The notes under the pieces are model-generated. The model was not told the origin of the DNA and did no database searches. It saw nothing but the letters and a program-made list of their open reading frames with translations. Positions 6,841 through 13,412 of a DNA stretch of 13,718 nt are shown one piece after another. Origin of the DNA: UPXZ01 sp964541615 (GTDB taxonomy: Bacteria; Bacteroidota; Bacteroidia; Bacteroidales; Paludibacteraceae); contig CAZIRA010000068.1 in assembly GCA_964541615.1 (NCBI GenBank), positions 1 to 13,718 on the forward strand, in the 5' to 3' direction. The translations under genes were made by a program, and so were the position numbers. Position 1 is the stretch's first letter, and every line of letters begins with the position of its first letter.

Positions 6841-7641
6841 ATGAAAATTACAGTAAAATCCTTTCAGCAATTCAAAAACGAAGGCCGCAAAATAACTATG
6901 CTGACAGCCTACGATTATTCGATGGCAAAATTGCTTACTTCGGCAGGTGTAGATTCTATTTTAGTGGGCGATTCGCTCGGAATGGTGATGCAGGGGCAGG
7001 GCTCTACCCTACCCGTTACGGTAGATGAAATTATTTACCACACCAAAATGGTCGTTCGCGGAAATAAAGACGCACTGGTTATCAGCGATATGCCTTTTCT
7101 ATCCTATCATATTTCAATAGAAGATGCGGTGCGAAATGCCGGCCGATTAGTAAAAGAAGGTGGTGCCGAAGCTGTAAAAATGGAAGGTGGAAAAAATATT
7201 ATCAATCAGGTTAAAGCTGTGATTGACGCACAAATTCCGGTAATCGGTCACCTTGGACTCACGCCCCAATCGGTGAATGCCTTTGGCGGATTCAAAGTAC
7301 AGGGACGTGACGAGGAAAATGCAAAAAGAATTCTGGAAGATGCACTACTGCTCGAGCAAGCAGGCGTTTTTGCAATTACACTGGAAGGAATTCCCGAACC
7401 GTTGGCAAAACAAATTTCAGAAAAACTGACGATACCCACTATAGGCATTGGTGCAGGGAAATATTGCGACGGACAGGTGCTGGTTATCAATGATATGCTC
7501 GGCATGTTCAACGATTTTGTACCCAAATTTGTTAAACGTTATGCCGACCTGAACACCGAAATTATCAATGCCGTAAAATCATACATTCACGAAGTTCAAA
7601 ACGGCGATTTTCCGGGAGAGGATTATACTTATAAAACTTGA
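6841..7641 (+). CDS. panB: 3-methyl-2-oxobutanoate hydroxymethyltransferase (ketopantoate hydroxymethyltransferase)
   Basis: Transfers a hydroxymethyl group from 5,10-methylene-THF to 2-oxoisovalerate to give ketopantoate, the first committed step of pantothenate synthesis; cytoplasmic TIM barrel, Mg-dependent. Seen in 266 residues, the usual length: TAYDYSMAKL at 22-31; metal ligands D44 in LVGDSLGMV and D83 in ISDMPF; K113 and E115 in AVKMEGG; GHLGLTPQS at 136-144; E182 in ITLEGIPEPL, the position of the proposed catalytic glutamate; IGIGAGKYCDGQVLV. The start at 6841 is chosen because MKITVKSF is the family's normal beginning; an upstream in-frame ATG at 6754 would add 29 residues encoded largely by the leader and the short repeat. 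Followed by panC after 129 bases. No reversed repeat copy lies at its 3' end. Confidence 0.97.
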   Translation: MKITVKSFQQFKNEGRKITMLTAYDYSMAKLLTSAGVDSILVGDSLGMVMQGQGSTLPVTVDEIIYHTKMVVRGNKDALVISDMPFLSYHISIEDAVRNAGRLVKEGGAEAVKMEGGKNIINQVKAVIDAQIPVIGHLGLTPQSVNAFGGFKVQGRDEENAKRILEDALLLEQAGVFAITLEGIPEPLAKQISEKLTIPTIGIGAGKYCDGQVLVINDMLGMFNDFVPKFVKRYADLNTEIINAVKSYIHEVQNGDFPGEDYTYKT

Positions 7642-7656
7642 AGTTAGAAGTCAGAT
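7641..7656 (-). repeat. Degenerate heptamer-repeat remnant
   Basis: GAAGTTAGAAGTCAGA, read on the minus strand, resembles the TTTCTGA/TTTCTAA heptamers at the scaffold gap with C for T at some positions. It lies over and just after the panB stop. The rest of 7657-7731 is AT-rich with nothing recognisable. Confidence 0.4.
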
Positions 7657-7731
7657 GTTGACAAGCCGAAAGCAAAAAGTCTACTATTAATAATTCTTAA
7701 TATCATAATTTTTTCAACAATTTACTTGCCA

Positions 7732-7762
7732 AAAGTCCCCCCCCTGGAGGATTTAGGAGGCT
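7732..7762 (+). repeat. G/C-rich short repeat, copy 5 (forward), before panC
   Basis: AAAGTCCCCCCCCTGGAGGA then TTTAGGAGGCT, ending 8 bases before the panC ATG. The AGGAGG at its end is a textbook Shine-Dalgarno sequence, which is unusual in Bacteroidota. Confidence 0.8.
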
Positions 7763-7770
7763 GATATAAT

Positions 7771-8646
7771 ATGGTAATCACAACAATTTCCGAACTTCGG
7801 AACTACTTGGACAAACATCGCTCGAAAGGTAAAACCATCGGTTTTGTTCCGACTATGGGTTTTCTTCATGAAGGACATTTATCGCTTATTCGCCGTGCAA
7901 ATATGGAAAATGACGTGGTGGTGATGAGCGATTTCGTGAATCCTACACAGTTTGGCCCCAATGAAGACTTTACATCCTATCCCAGAAACATTGAGCGTGA
8001 CACAGAACTGGCTATGAGTGCGGGAGCTGACGTGGTGTTTTTCCCATCGGTGTATGAAATGTACCCCAATGGCAGTTCTACATTCGTGGAAGTGGAGGGA
8101 ACAATCACAAAAGTGCTTTGCGGTGCTTCACGTCCAACACATTTTCGTGGAGTAACCACGGTGGTCAATATGCTTTTCAACATTGTGCAACCGGACAAAG
8201 CCTATTTCGGACAAAAAGATGCCCAACAAGTTGCCGTGCTCATAAAAATGGTGAACGACCTGCACATGAACATCGAAATTATCACCTGCCCGATAATCCG
8301 CCAAGGTGACGGACTGGCCATGAGTTCAAGAAACACCTATCTTTCTACCGAAGAAAGAAAACAGGCCATAATCCTGAATAAAGCCCTGAAAAAAGGAAAG
8401 GAAGCATTTGCCAAAGGCGAAAATAATGTTGAAAAACTTATCGCTATCATCACAGAAAAAATTAATGAAGCATCGTTGGCAGAAATCGACTACGTGAGCA
8501 TTCTCGATTTTCCTTCATTGGAGTCCATCACCTCCATTGAAAAAGAAGCTCTGGCAGCCGTAGCCTTAAAATTCAGAAAAACGAGACTAATTGACAATGA
8601 AATATTAAGCCACAAAAGCCCCCTAACCCCTTATAGGGAGAACTAA
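7771..8646 (+). CDS. panC: Pantothenate synthetase (pantoate–beta-alanine ligase)
   Basis: Joins pantoate and beta-alanine with ATP, through pantoyl-adenylate, to make pantothenate in the cytoplasm. Seen in 291 residues: TMGFLHEGH at 28-36, the HIGH-type nucleotide-binding motif; DFVNPTQFGPNEDF; FRGVTTVVNMLFNIVQPD; AYFGQKDAQQ; and DGLAMSSRN, the KMSKS-like loop. The domain ends normally at KFRKTRLIDN; about 11 further residues (HKSPLTPYREN) are encoded by a reversed copy of the short repeat, so the natural stop seems to have been replaced or displaced. Length without the tail is the family norm of about 280. It is preceded by repeat copy 5, which supplies a strong AGGAGG ribosome-binding site 8 bases before the ATG. 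It takes beta-alanine from PanD, encoded next, and pantoate from PanB plus a ketopantoate reductase. Confidence 0.97.
   Translation: MVITTISELRNYLDKHRSKGKTIGFVPTMGFLHEGHLSLIRRANMENDVVVMSDFVNPTQFGPNEDFTSYPRNIERDTELAMSAGADVVFFPSVYEMYPNGSSTFVEVEGTITKVLCGASRPTHFRGVTTVVNMLFNIVQPDKAYFGQKDAQQVAVLIKMVNDLHMNIEIITCPIIRQGDGLAMSSRNTYLSTEERKQAIILNKALKKGKEAFAKGENNVEKLIAIITEKINEASLAEIDYVSILDFPSLESITSIEKEALAAVALKFRKTRLIDNEILSHKSPLTPYREN
8614..8645 (-). repeat. G/C-rich short repeat, copy 6 (reversed)
   Basis: AAAAGCCCCCTAACCCCTTA then TAGGGAGAACTA. It encodes the C-terminal tail of PanC and most of its stop, and faces the forward copy 7 before panD. Confidence 0.75.
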
Positions 8647-8708
8647 GAGTGTTTACTATTTTAATATTTTCATAAAAAGTTATAAAAATATTTTAAAATA
8701 AACCTACC

Positions 8709-8738
8709 AACTTCCTCTTTAGGAGATTGAGGGCCTTC
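8709..8738 (+). repeat. G/C-rich short repeat, copy 7 (forward)
   Basis: AACTTCCTCTTTAGGAGATT then GAGGGCCTTC, a diverged forward copy in the 127-base gap between panC and panD. The remainder of that gap (8647-8708) is AT-rich. Confidence 0.65.
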
Positions 8739-8763
8739 AATATCCCCTTTTGGAGTTAAGGAT
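8739..8763 (+). repeat. G/C-rich short repeat, copy 8 (forward, partial)
   Basis: AATATCCCCTTTTGGAGTTA then AGGAT, directly after copy 7 and 10 bases before the panD ATG. It looks like a second, truncated tandem copy; the match is weaker than for the others. Confidence 0.45.
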
Positions 8764-8773
8764 AATTTATATT

Positions 8774-9154
8774 ATGCTAATAACATTATTAAAAGCCAAG
8801 CTCCACCGTGCTACGGTGACCGAGGCAAACTTAAATTATACCGGAAGTATCACCATCGACAGAGATTTGGTGGATGAGGCCGGCATATTTATTCACGAGA
8901 AAGTACAAATAGTGAATAACAACAATGGCGCCCGATTTGAGACGTATGTGATTGAAGGTGAACGGGGAAGCGGAGTCCTCTGCCTGAACGGCGCTGCCGC
9001 CCGATTGGTTCAGCCGGGCGATAAAGTCATCATCATGGCTTATGCTCAAATGACTCCTGAAGAAGCTAAAAATCACAAACCTGTGGTACTGTTGCTGGAT
9101 GATGACAACCGGATTCAGGAAAAATTAACAGAAACAGCAGGGCAAATTCTATGA
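8774..9154 (+). CDS. panD: Aspartate 1-decarboxylase (pyruvoyl enzyme)
   Basis: Decarboxylates L-aspartate to beta-alanine for pantothenate synthesis. The proenzyme cleaves itself between G24 and S25, and S25 becomes the pyruvoyl cofactor. Seen in 126 residues: K9 and H11 in LLKAKLHRATV, cleavage site YTGSITID at 22-29, R54, T57 and Y58 in ARFETYVI, and NGAAARLVQPGDKVIIMAY in the C-terminal barrel. The start at 8774 is chosen because it places these residues at their family positions (K9, S25, Y58); an upstream in-frame ATG at 8750 would add eight residues from the repeat region. All catalytic residues are present. The stop overlaps the start of coaB by four bases (ATGA), so the two are probably translationally coupled. 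Confidence 0.97.
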   Translation: MLITLLKAKLHRATVTEANLNYTGSITIDRDLVDEAGIFIHEKVQIVNNNNGARFETYVIEGERGSGVLCLNGAAARLVQPGDKVIIMAYAQMTPEEAKNHKPVVLLLDDDNRIQEKLTETAGQIL

Positions 9155-9921
9155 CGCATATCGCCATCACAGCAGGAGGAACTTCCGAGAACCTTGACGG
9201 AATACGCAAAATCACCAACGTCAGCACAGGCTCGCTTGGCTGGCATTGCCTGGAAGCAGTATTTGCACATTTTGAAAAAGCAGATTCGGCGGAATTCAAA
9301 ATTCACTACGTTCATACCGAAAATGCCGTTATTAAACCACTTTCCGACAGTCAAAAACCTCACGTTCACGTTATTTCTGTAACCGATGCCGAAAGCGTCT
9401 ATCAGGCAGTGGATAAACTCACTAAAGAAATTTCGGTCGATTATTTTATCCACTCCATGGCCATTTCCGACTTTACGTTCAGCTACGCGGTGGATATTTA
9501 CCGGCTTTCGGAAGAAATAGAAGCACTACAAAGCAAGCATGGATTTACAGACGACCATGTTCGTAACTTGCTGGAAAATCCGAAAACGAAATATTGCAGG
9601 AATGAAAAAATCTCTTCCGATGCCGACATTATCTTGGGACTGAATCGCACCAAAAAAGTCATCCCGCTTATCAAAAAAAATAATCCAAACACCTTCCTTG
9701 TTGGTTTCAAACTGATGCGTGACATAACCGAAGCCCAACTACTTCATGTAGCCGATCAAATGGCAGAAAAAACCGGCTGTGACATGGTTTTTGCCAATCA
9801 ACTTTCAGCTATCAGCGAATCCAACCATCAGGGAATTCTAATCAAAAACGGAAAAATAATCGATAGACCGGATGGGAAAAAAGAAATTGCAAAGGTGATT
9901 ATAGAAAGGATGATGGGGTAG
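9151..9921 (+). CDS. coaB: Stand-alone phosphopantothenate–cysteine ligase (CoaB, streptococcal type)
   Basis: Condenses 4'-phosphopantothenate with cysteine to 4'-phosphopantothenoylcysteine, using CTP or another nucleotide. Seen in 256 residues: ITAGGTSENLDGIRKITN at 6-23 and STGSLG at 25-30 in the Rossmann-like fold; HSMAISDF at 101-108; EKISSDADII around 152-161; VIPLIKK and LVGFKL at 183-188; and VFANQL in place of the usual ANDL. HSMAxSDF/Y, the KISS stretch and the TKKVI segment resemble the separate CoaB proteins of streptococci and enterococci (so-called type III) rather than the C-terminal half of fused CoaBC. No CoaC domain is attached. It starts within the panD stop. CoaC, which acts on its product, is encoded 232 bases downstream on its own promoter. 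What is inferred is the close kinship to Firmicutes; the assignment to CoaB is firm. Confidence 0.9.
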   Translation: MTHIAITAGGTSENLDGIRKITNVSTGSLGWHCLEAVFAHFEKADSAEFKIHYVHTENAVIKPLSDSQKPHVHVISVTDAESVYQAVDKLTKEISVDYFIHSMAISDFTFSYAVDIYRLSEEIEALQSKHGFTDDHVRNLLENPKTKYCRNEKISSDADIILGLNRTKKVIPLIKKNNPNTFLVGFKLMRDITEAQLLHVADQMAEKTGCDMVFANQLSAISESNHQGILIKNGKIIDRPDGKKEIAKVIIERMMG

Positions 9922-10083
9922 ATTTTAATGATTAAACAGCGGATTTCTGATATATTCATTCGCTGATTAATTAACAATTAATCCTCCCAAAATAAAACAC
10001 AGTCTAATTAACTCAGATTACACTCCCATTAATACTTTGACAATCACGCAAATACACTCATAAACCAATATTTAAACATTAAA

Positions 10084-10115
10084 TTTGATAATGGAGAAAA
10101 AGTACAGTATATTTG
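10084..10115 (+). promoter_or_regulatory. Promoter of coaC
   Basis: TTTG at 10084-10087, a 20-base spacer, then TATATTTG at 10108-10115: a near-perfect Bacteroidota promoter. It ends 38 bases before the coaC ATG. The rest of the 232-base coaB-coaC gap (9922-10083) is AT-rich and shows no repeat copy, gene or clear terminator. Confidence 0.75.
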
Positions 10116-10153
10116 TGCGTTGCTTTTAAATAATTGAAAAACACCTCAAACTT

Positions 10154-10696
10154 ATGAAAAAAAACATCCTTATTGGTGTTTCAGGAGGCATAGCCGTTTA
10201 CAAAGCCGTAGAAATAGTGAACCAGTTGAAAAAAGACGGCTACAACGTGGAAGTCATTATGACCAAAGCTGCGCAGGAGTTCGTTACGCCGCTCACATTT
10301 AAGACGATGTCGCATAATCCCGTAATAACCGATCTATTTGACCCGTTGCGAGAATGGGACACCAAGCATATCGATATGGCAAAAGCAGCAGATGTTTTTG
10401 TGATTGTGCCCGCCACAGCCAATATTATCGGTAAAATTGCCAACGGTATAGCCGATGATATGCTCACTACAACCGTGATGGCGGCACGCAGTCCGGTATT
10501 GATTTTTCCTGCTATGAACACATTTATGTACAAAAATCAAATTGTACAAGAAAATATAGAGAAACTCAAAAAACACGGCTACCATGTTTTCGGTACTGCC
10601 GAGGGGGAACTTGCCTGCGGCGATTTTGGTAGTGGAAAACTACTGGATTGGCAAATAATTGTGGAAGAAATAAAGAAGTTTACCTCTAACTCCTAA
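10154..10696 (+). CDS. coaC: Stand-alone phosphopantothenoylcysteine decarboxylase (CoaC)
   Basis: FMN enzyme of the HFCD family that decarboxylates 4'-phosphopantothenoylcysteine to 4'-phosphopantetheine. Seen in 180 residues: flavin-binding GVSGGIAVYKA at 8-18; the catalytic histidine H72 in TKHIDMAKAAD; VPATANIIGKIANGIADD at 85-102; PAMNTFMY at 119-126 (the PxMNxxMW substrate motif, with Y for W); and C155 in ELACGDFGSGK, the proton-donor cysteine. The frame ends at the normal end of a monofunctional CoaC; no CoaB domain follows. The last residues and the TAA stop lie in a reversed copy of the short repeat. It is convergent with queA across a hairpin terminator. Splitting of CoaB and CoaC is usual in streptococci and enterococci but not what I expect in Bacteroidota. 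Confidence 0.95.
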   Translation: MKKNILIGVSGGIAVYKAVEIVNQLKKDGYNVEVIMTKAAQEFVTPLTFKTMSHNPVITDLFDPLREWDTKHIDMAKAADVFVIVPATANIIGKIANGIADDMLTTTVMAARSPVLIFPAMNTFMYKNQIVQENIEKLKKHGYHVFGTAEGELACGDFGSGKLLDWQIIVEEIKKFTSNS

Positions 10697-10707
10697 AGAG
10701 GGAAATA
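10679..10707 (-). repeat. G/C-rich short repeat, copy 9 (reversed)
   Basis: TTTACCTCTAACTCCTAAAG then AGGGAAATA, covering the coaC stop codon. It faces copy 10 across the hairpin at 10712-10751. Confidence 0.7.
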
Positions 10708-10711
10708 AAAA

Positions 10712-10751
10712 AACCTCATTACAACTCTCCGAAGGGAGTGAGAATGAGGTT
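10712..10751 (-). terminator. Hairpin terminator between convergent coaC and queA
   Basis: Outer stem AACCTCATT (10712-10720) with AATGAGGTT (10743-10751), a 3x3 internal loop, and inner stem ACTCTC/GGGAGT closed by a CGAA loop. On the minus strand it is followed by TTTTTATTTCC, a U-rich tail, so it most clearly ends the queA transcript. In the plus direction the following bases are only moderately U-rich; it may still help to stop coaC transcription. Confidence 0.8.
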
Positions 10752-10765
10752 GTCAAATTAATCTT

Positions 10766-10788
10766 GTTCCCCTACAGGGATTAGAGTG
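10766..10788 (+). repeat. G/C-rich short repeat, copy 10 (forward)
   Basis: GTTCCCCTACAGGGATTAGA then GTG, just outside the queA stop. With copy 9 it encloses the terminator hairpin. Confidence 0.6.
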
Positions 10789-10790
10789 TT

Positions 10791-11840
10791 TTAAATAATC
10801 AACATTGCATCTCCATACACACCGAAGCGGTATTTTTCCTTAATAGCAACGCTGTAGGCATGCATCACATGCTCATATCCACCAAAGGCAGCGGTCAGCA
10901 TCAAAAGCGTGGAATAAGGCATGTGCATATTAGTAATCATTGAATTAGCTACTGTAAAATCATAAGGTGGAAAAATGAATTTATTGGTCCAGCCTTCGAA
11001 AGGCTTAATTTTTCCTTCTGTTCCAACTACGGTTTCAAGTGCACGCATTACAGTCACTCCGACAGCACAAACATTGCTGGCACGGTCTTTTGCATTATTT
11101 ACCTCTTCTGCAGTCTGCGGAGTAATCTCCATCTGCTCTGAGTCCATTTTGTGCTTAGTAAGATCTTCTACATCAATTTCACGGAAATTTCCAAGGCTCA
11201 TGTGCGAAGTAACAAACGATGACTCGATTCCTTTGATTTCCATCCTTTTCAGCAGTTCACGACTGAAATGTAATCCGGCACCGGGAGCAGATACTGCACC
11301 TTCTTTCTTCGCAAAAAGGGTTTGGAATTTTTCTTCATCTTCTGGCTCTACTGGTCGGTTAATATTCTTCGGAAGTGGTGTTTCGCCTAAGCTGTAAAGA
11401 TCTTTTTTGAAACTTTCATGGTCGCCGTCATACAAAAAGCGGAGCGTACGGCCACGTGAAGTGGTGTTGTCAATCACTTCCGCTACTACCCTGTCGTCAT
11501 TGCCGAAGTAGAGTTTGTTACCAATACGGATTTTGCGAGCTGGCTCTACCAGCACATCCCAAAGCTTTGATTCTCTATTGAGTTCCCTCAAAAGAAAAAC
11601 CTCAATCTGGGCTCCGGTTTTTTCTTTATTGCCAAAAAGACGTGCAGGAAACACTTTTGTATCGTTAAAAACAAACAGATCGTGTTCATTGAAGTAATTG
11701 ATTACATCTTTGAAAACTAAGTGCTTAATTTCTCCGGTATTTTTGTTCAGCAGCATCAATCGTGACTCATCCCTGAAATTGGTTGGGTACTGAGCGATTA
11801 ATTCTTCGGGCAGTTTAAATTTAAATTGCGATAATTTCAT
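10791..11840 (-). CDS. queA: tRNA preQ1(34) S-adenosylmethionine ribosyltransferase-isomerase
   Basis: Transfers and isomerises the ribosyl part of SAM onto preQ1 at tRNA position 34, giving epoxyqueuosine in the queuosine pathway. Seen in 349 residues, the normal length: start MKLSQFKFKLPEELIAQYP; FNDTKVFPARL; VSAPGAGLHF; TSHMSLGNFREIDVEDL followed by HKMDSEQ; NMHMPYSTLLMLTAAFGG; and YRFGVYGDAMLI at the C-terminus. The start at 11840 is chosen because the 13 extra residues from an upstream ATG (11879) overlap truB and do not resemble the family. It lies 22 bases after truB, so it is the last gene of the DUF3098–uppP–truB–queA unit, followed by the hairpin terminator. No preQ1 riboswitch is visible before it, in keeping with its place inside an operon. 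Confidence 0.96.
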   Translation of the reverse strand: MKLSQFKFKLPEELIAQYPTNFRDESRLMLLNKNTGEIKHLVFKDVINYFNEHDLFVFNDTKVFPARLFGNKEKTGAQIEVFLLRELNRESKLWDVLVEPARKIRIGNKLYFGNDDRVVAEVIDNTTSRGRTLRFLYDGDHESFKKDLYSLGETPLPKNINRPVEPEDEEKFQTLFAKKEGAVSAPGAGLHFSRELLKRMEIKGIESSFVTSHMSLGNFREIDVEDLTKHKMDSEQMEITPQTAEEVNNAKDRASNVCAVGVTVMRALETVVGTEGKIKPFEGWTNKFIFPPYDFTVANSMITNMHMPYSTLLMLTAAFGGYEHVMHAYSVAIKEKYRFGVYGDAMLII

Positions 11841-11862
11841 ACCTGTTCTATACCTTTTAATT

Positions 11863-12549
11863 TTAATTATATATCTCAAAACGATTCAACAAATCGTCAA
11901 TCTTCAGACATTTCTCCAGTGTTACCTCCCCTATTCTCGTCCTTTCAAGGGCTGTAAGGTGTGCACCGCTGTGGAGTGCTTCACCAATATCACGTGCCAA
12001 TGCCCGAATATATGTGCCTTTGCTGCACACAACCCGGATTTTAAGTTCTGGAAGCGAAAAATTTAATACCTCAATCTCATCTATAACCAATAACTTTGGT
12101 TTTAGTTCAACTGCCTGTCCCTCACGGGCATAGTCATATGCTCTTTTCCCTTCTACCTTCACAGCTGAATAGACCGGCGGCACTTGCCAAATCTCACCTT
12201 TGAAAGTAGGAATTACCTGATCTATCAACTCCCGTGTAATGTGTTTCGTAGGATATACAGCATCAATCTCTTTTTCCAAATCAAAAGACGGGGTAGTAGC
12301 ACCCAATTTCAACGTAGCAATATATTCCTTATCCTGATACTGAAATTCGTCGATACGCTTGGTCGCTTTTCCGGTGCAGATTATCATCACGCCGGTTGCA
12401 AGCGGATCAAGCGTGCCTGCATGCCCTACTTTTAGTTTTTTTAATTTCAATGAACGGGTAATTTTCCACCGAATTTTATTCACCAAATCGAATGAAGTCC
12501 AATTCAGCGGTTTCTCCACGTACAATATCTCTCCTTCTACAAAATCCAT
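11863..12549 (-). CDS. truB: tRNA pseudouridine(55) synthase
   Basis: Makes pseudouridine 55 in the T-loop of tRNAs. Seen in 228 residues: KPLNWTSFDLVNKIR at 13-27; catalytic D48 in GHAGTLDPLATG (42-53), the same number as in E. coli TruB; YIATLKLGATTPSFD; VPPVYSAVKVEGKRAYDYAR; and CSKGTYIRALARDIG near the C-terminus. The long C-terminal PUA region of some homologues is absent, as is common in Bacteroidota. It is preceded by uppP, with a 65-base gap holding the heptamer repeat, and followed closely by queA. Confidence 0.97.
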   Translation of the reverse strand: MDFVEGEILYVEKPLNWTSFDLVNKIRWKITRSLKLKKLKVGHAGTLDPLATGVMIICTGKATKRIDEFQYQDKEYIATLKLGATTPSFDLEKEIDAVYPTKHITRELIDQVIPTFKGEIWQVPPVYSAVKVEGKRAYDYAREGQAVELKPKLLVIDEIEVLNFSLPELKIRVVCSKGTYIRALARDIGEALHSGAHLTALERTRIGEVTLEKCLKIDDLLNRFEIYN

Positions 12550-12562
12550 TTATATTAAATAC

Positions 12563-12613
12563 TTCTAATTTCTAATCTGTCTCAGGCAGACAGGTTTCTA
12601 ATTTCTAATTTCA
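12563..12613. repeat. TTTCTAA heptamer repeat with inserted short palindrome, between truB and uppP
   Basis: Two sets of CTAATTTCTAAT-type heptamers like those at the scaffold gap, separated by CTGTCTCAGGCAGACAG (12577-12593), a 6-bp stem with a 5-base loop. It fills most of the 65-base gap between the two genes. There is no U-tract typical of a terminator. Confidence 0.6.
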
Positions 12614-12614
12614 A

Positions 12615-13412
12615 TCAAGCTACCTCTAAGCTATATCCAAAAATCATCAGTAAAATAATAACCAAACCGGCCAGAATACGATAGTATCCAAAGGCTTTGA
12701 ATCCGTATTTTGTCAAAAAATTAATAAAAAATTTGATAGCCAGCATGGCTACAACAAATGCCACCACATTTCCAATTATCAGTATGTTGATATTCTCAGA
12801 AAGCATCCGGCGTGTTGAATCGTCTTTTAGCAGGCCAAGAAATTTGTATCCTGAAGCTGCAGCCATGGTTGGAACTGCCAGGAAAAATGAAAATTCAGCG
12901 GCGGTTTTCCGGCTGAAACCTTGTGCCATCCCTCCCACTATCGTTGCCATGGAGCGCGAAACACCCGGAATCATGGCGATACACTGTGCAAAGCCAATTT
13001 TCAATGCATGCTTGAAAGTCATTTTTGGCTCGGATTCTTCGGGATGAGTAAACCATTTGTCCACAAATAGCATAAAAATTCCTCCCAAAACGAGCATTAT
13101 CGCTACCACCCACACATTTTCCAACAGGCTGTCGATAAAATCGCCCAACAGTAAACCGATAACGGCAGCCGGTAAAAATGCTGCCAGCAGTTTCCAGTAA
13201 AAATCCATTGTTTGGAAAAATCGCTTCCAATACAAAATCAGCACCGATAGTATGGCGCCAAATTGAATGATTACAGTAAATGCCTTTACAAATTCATCAC
13301 TTTTGACTCCCAAAAATCCTTGCGCCAAAATCATGTGTCCTGTGGACGAAACGGGCAGAAATTCAGTCAATCCCTCAACAATTGCAATAATTATTGCTTC
13401 AAAAACACTCAT
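12615..13412 (-). CDS. uppP: Undecaprenyl-diphosphatase (BacA/UppP family)
   Basis: Inner-membrane enzyme that dephosphorylates undecaprenyl diphosphate, recycling the lipid carrier for peptidoglycan and other envelope polymers; gives some bacitracin tolerance. Seen in 265 residues, the usual length: EGLTEFLPVSSTGHM at 13-27 with the conserved E13, E17 and H26; GVSRSMATIVGGM around R153; and about eight hydrophobic segments along the protein. Its start overlaps the stop of the DUF3098 gene by four bases (ATGA). It is the second gene of the DUF3098–uppP–truB–queA unit. Confidence 0.97.
   Translation of the reverse strand: MSVFEAIIIAIVEGLTEFLPVSSTGHMILAQGFLGVKSDEFVKAFTVIIQFGAILSVLILYWKRFFQTMDFYWKLLAAFLPAAVIGLLLGDFIDSLLENVWVVAIMLVLGGIFMLFVDKWFTHPEESEPKMTFKHALKIGFAQCIAMIPGVSRSMATIVGGMAQGFSRKTAAEFSFFLAVPTMAAASGYKFLGLLKDDSTRRMLSENINILIIGNVVAFVVAMLAIKFFINFLTKYGFKAFGYYRILAGLVIILLMIFGYSLEVA

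Noticed and set aside
10697..11840. A preQ1 riboswitch controlling queA
   Set aside because: queA follows truB by only 22 bases inside an operon, and no riboswitch-like structure is apparent near it or before the DUF3098 gene.
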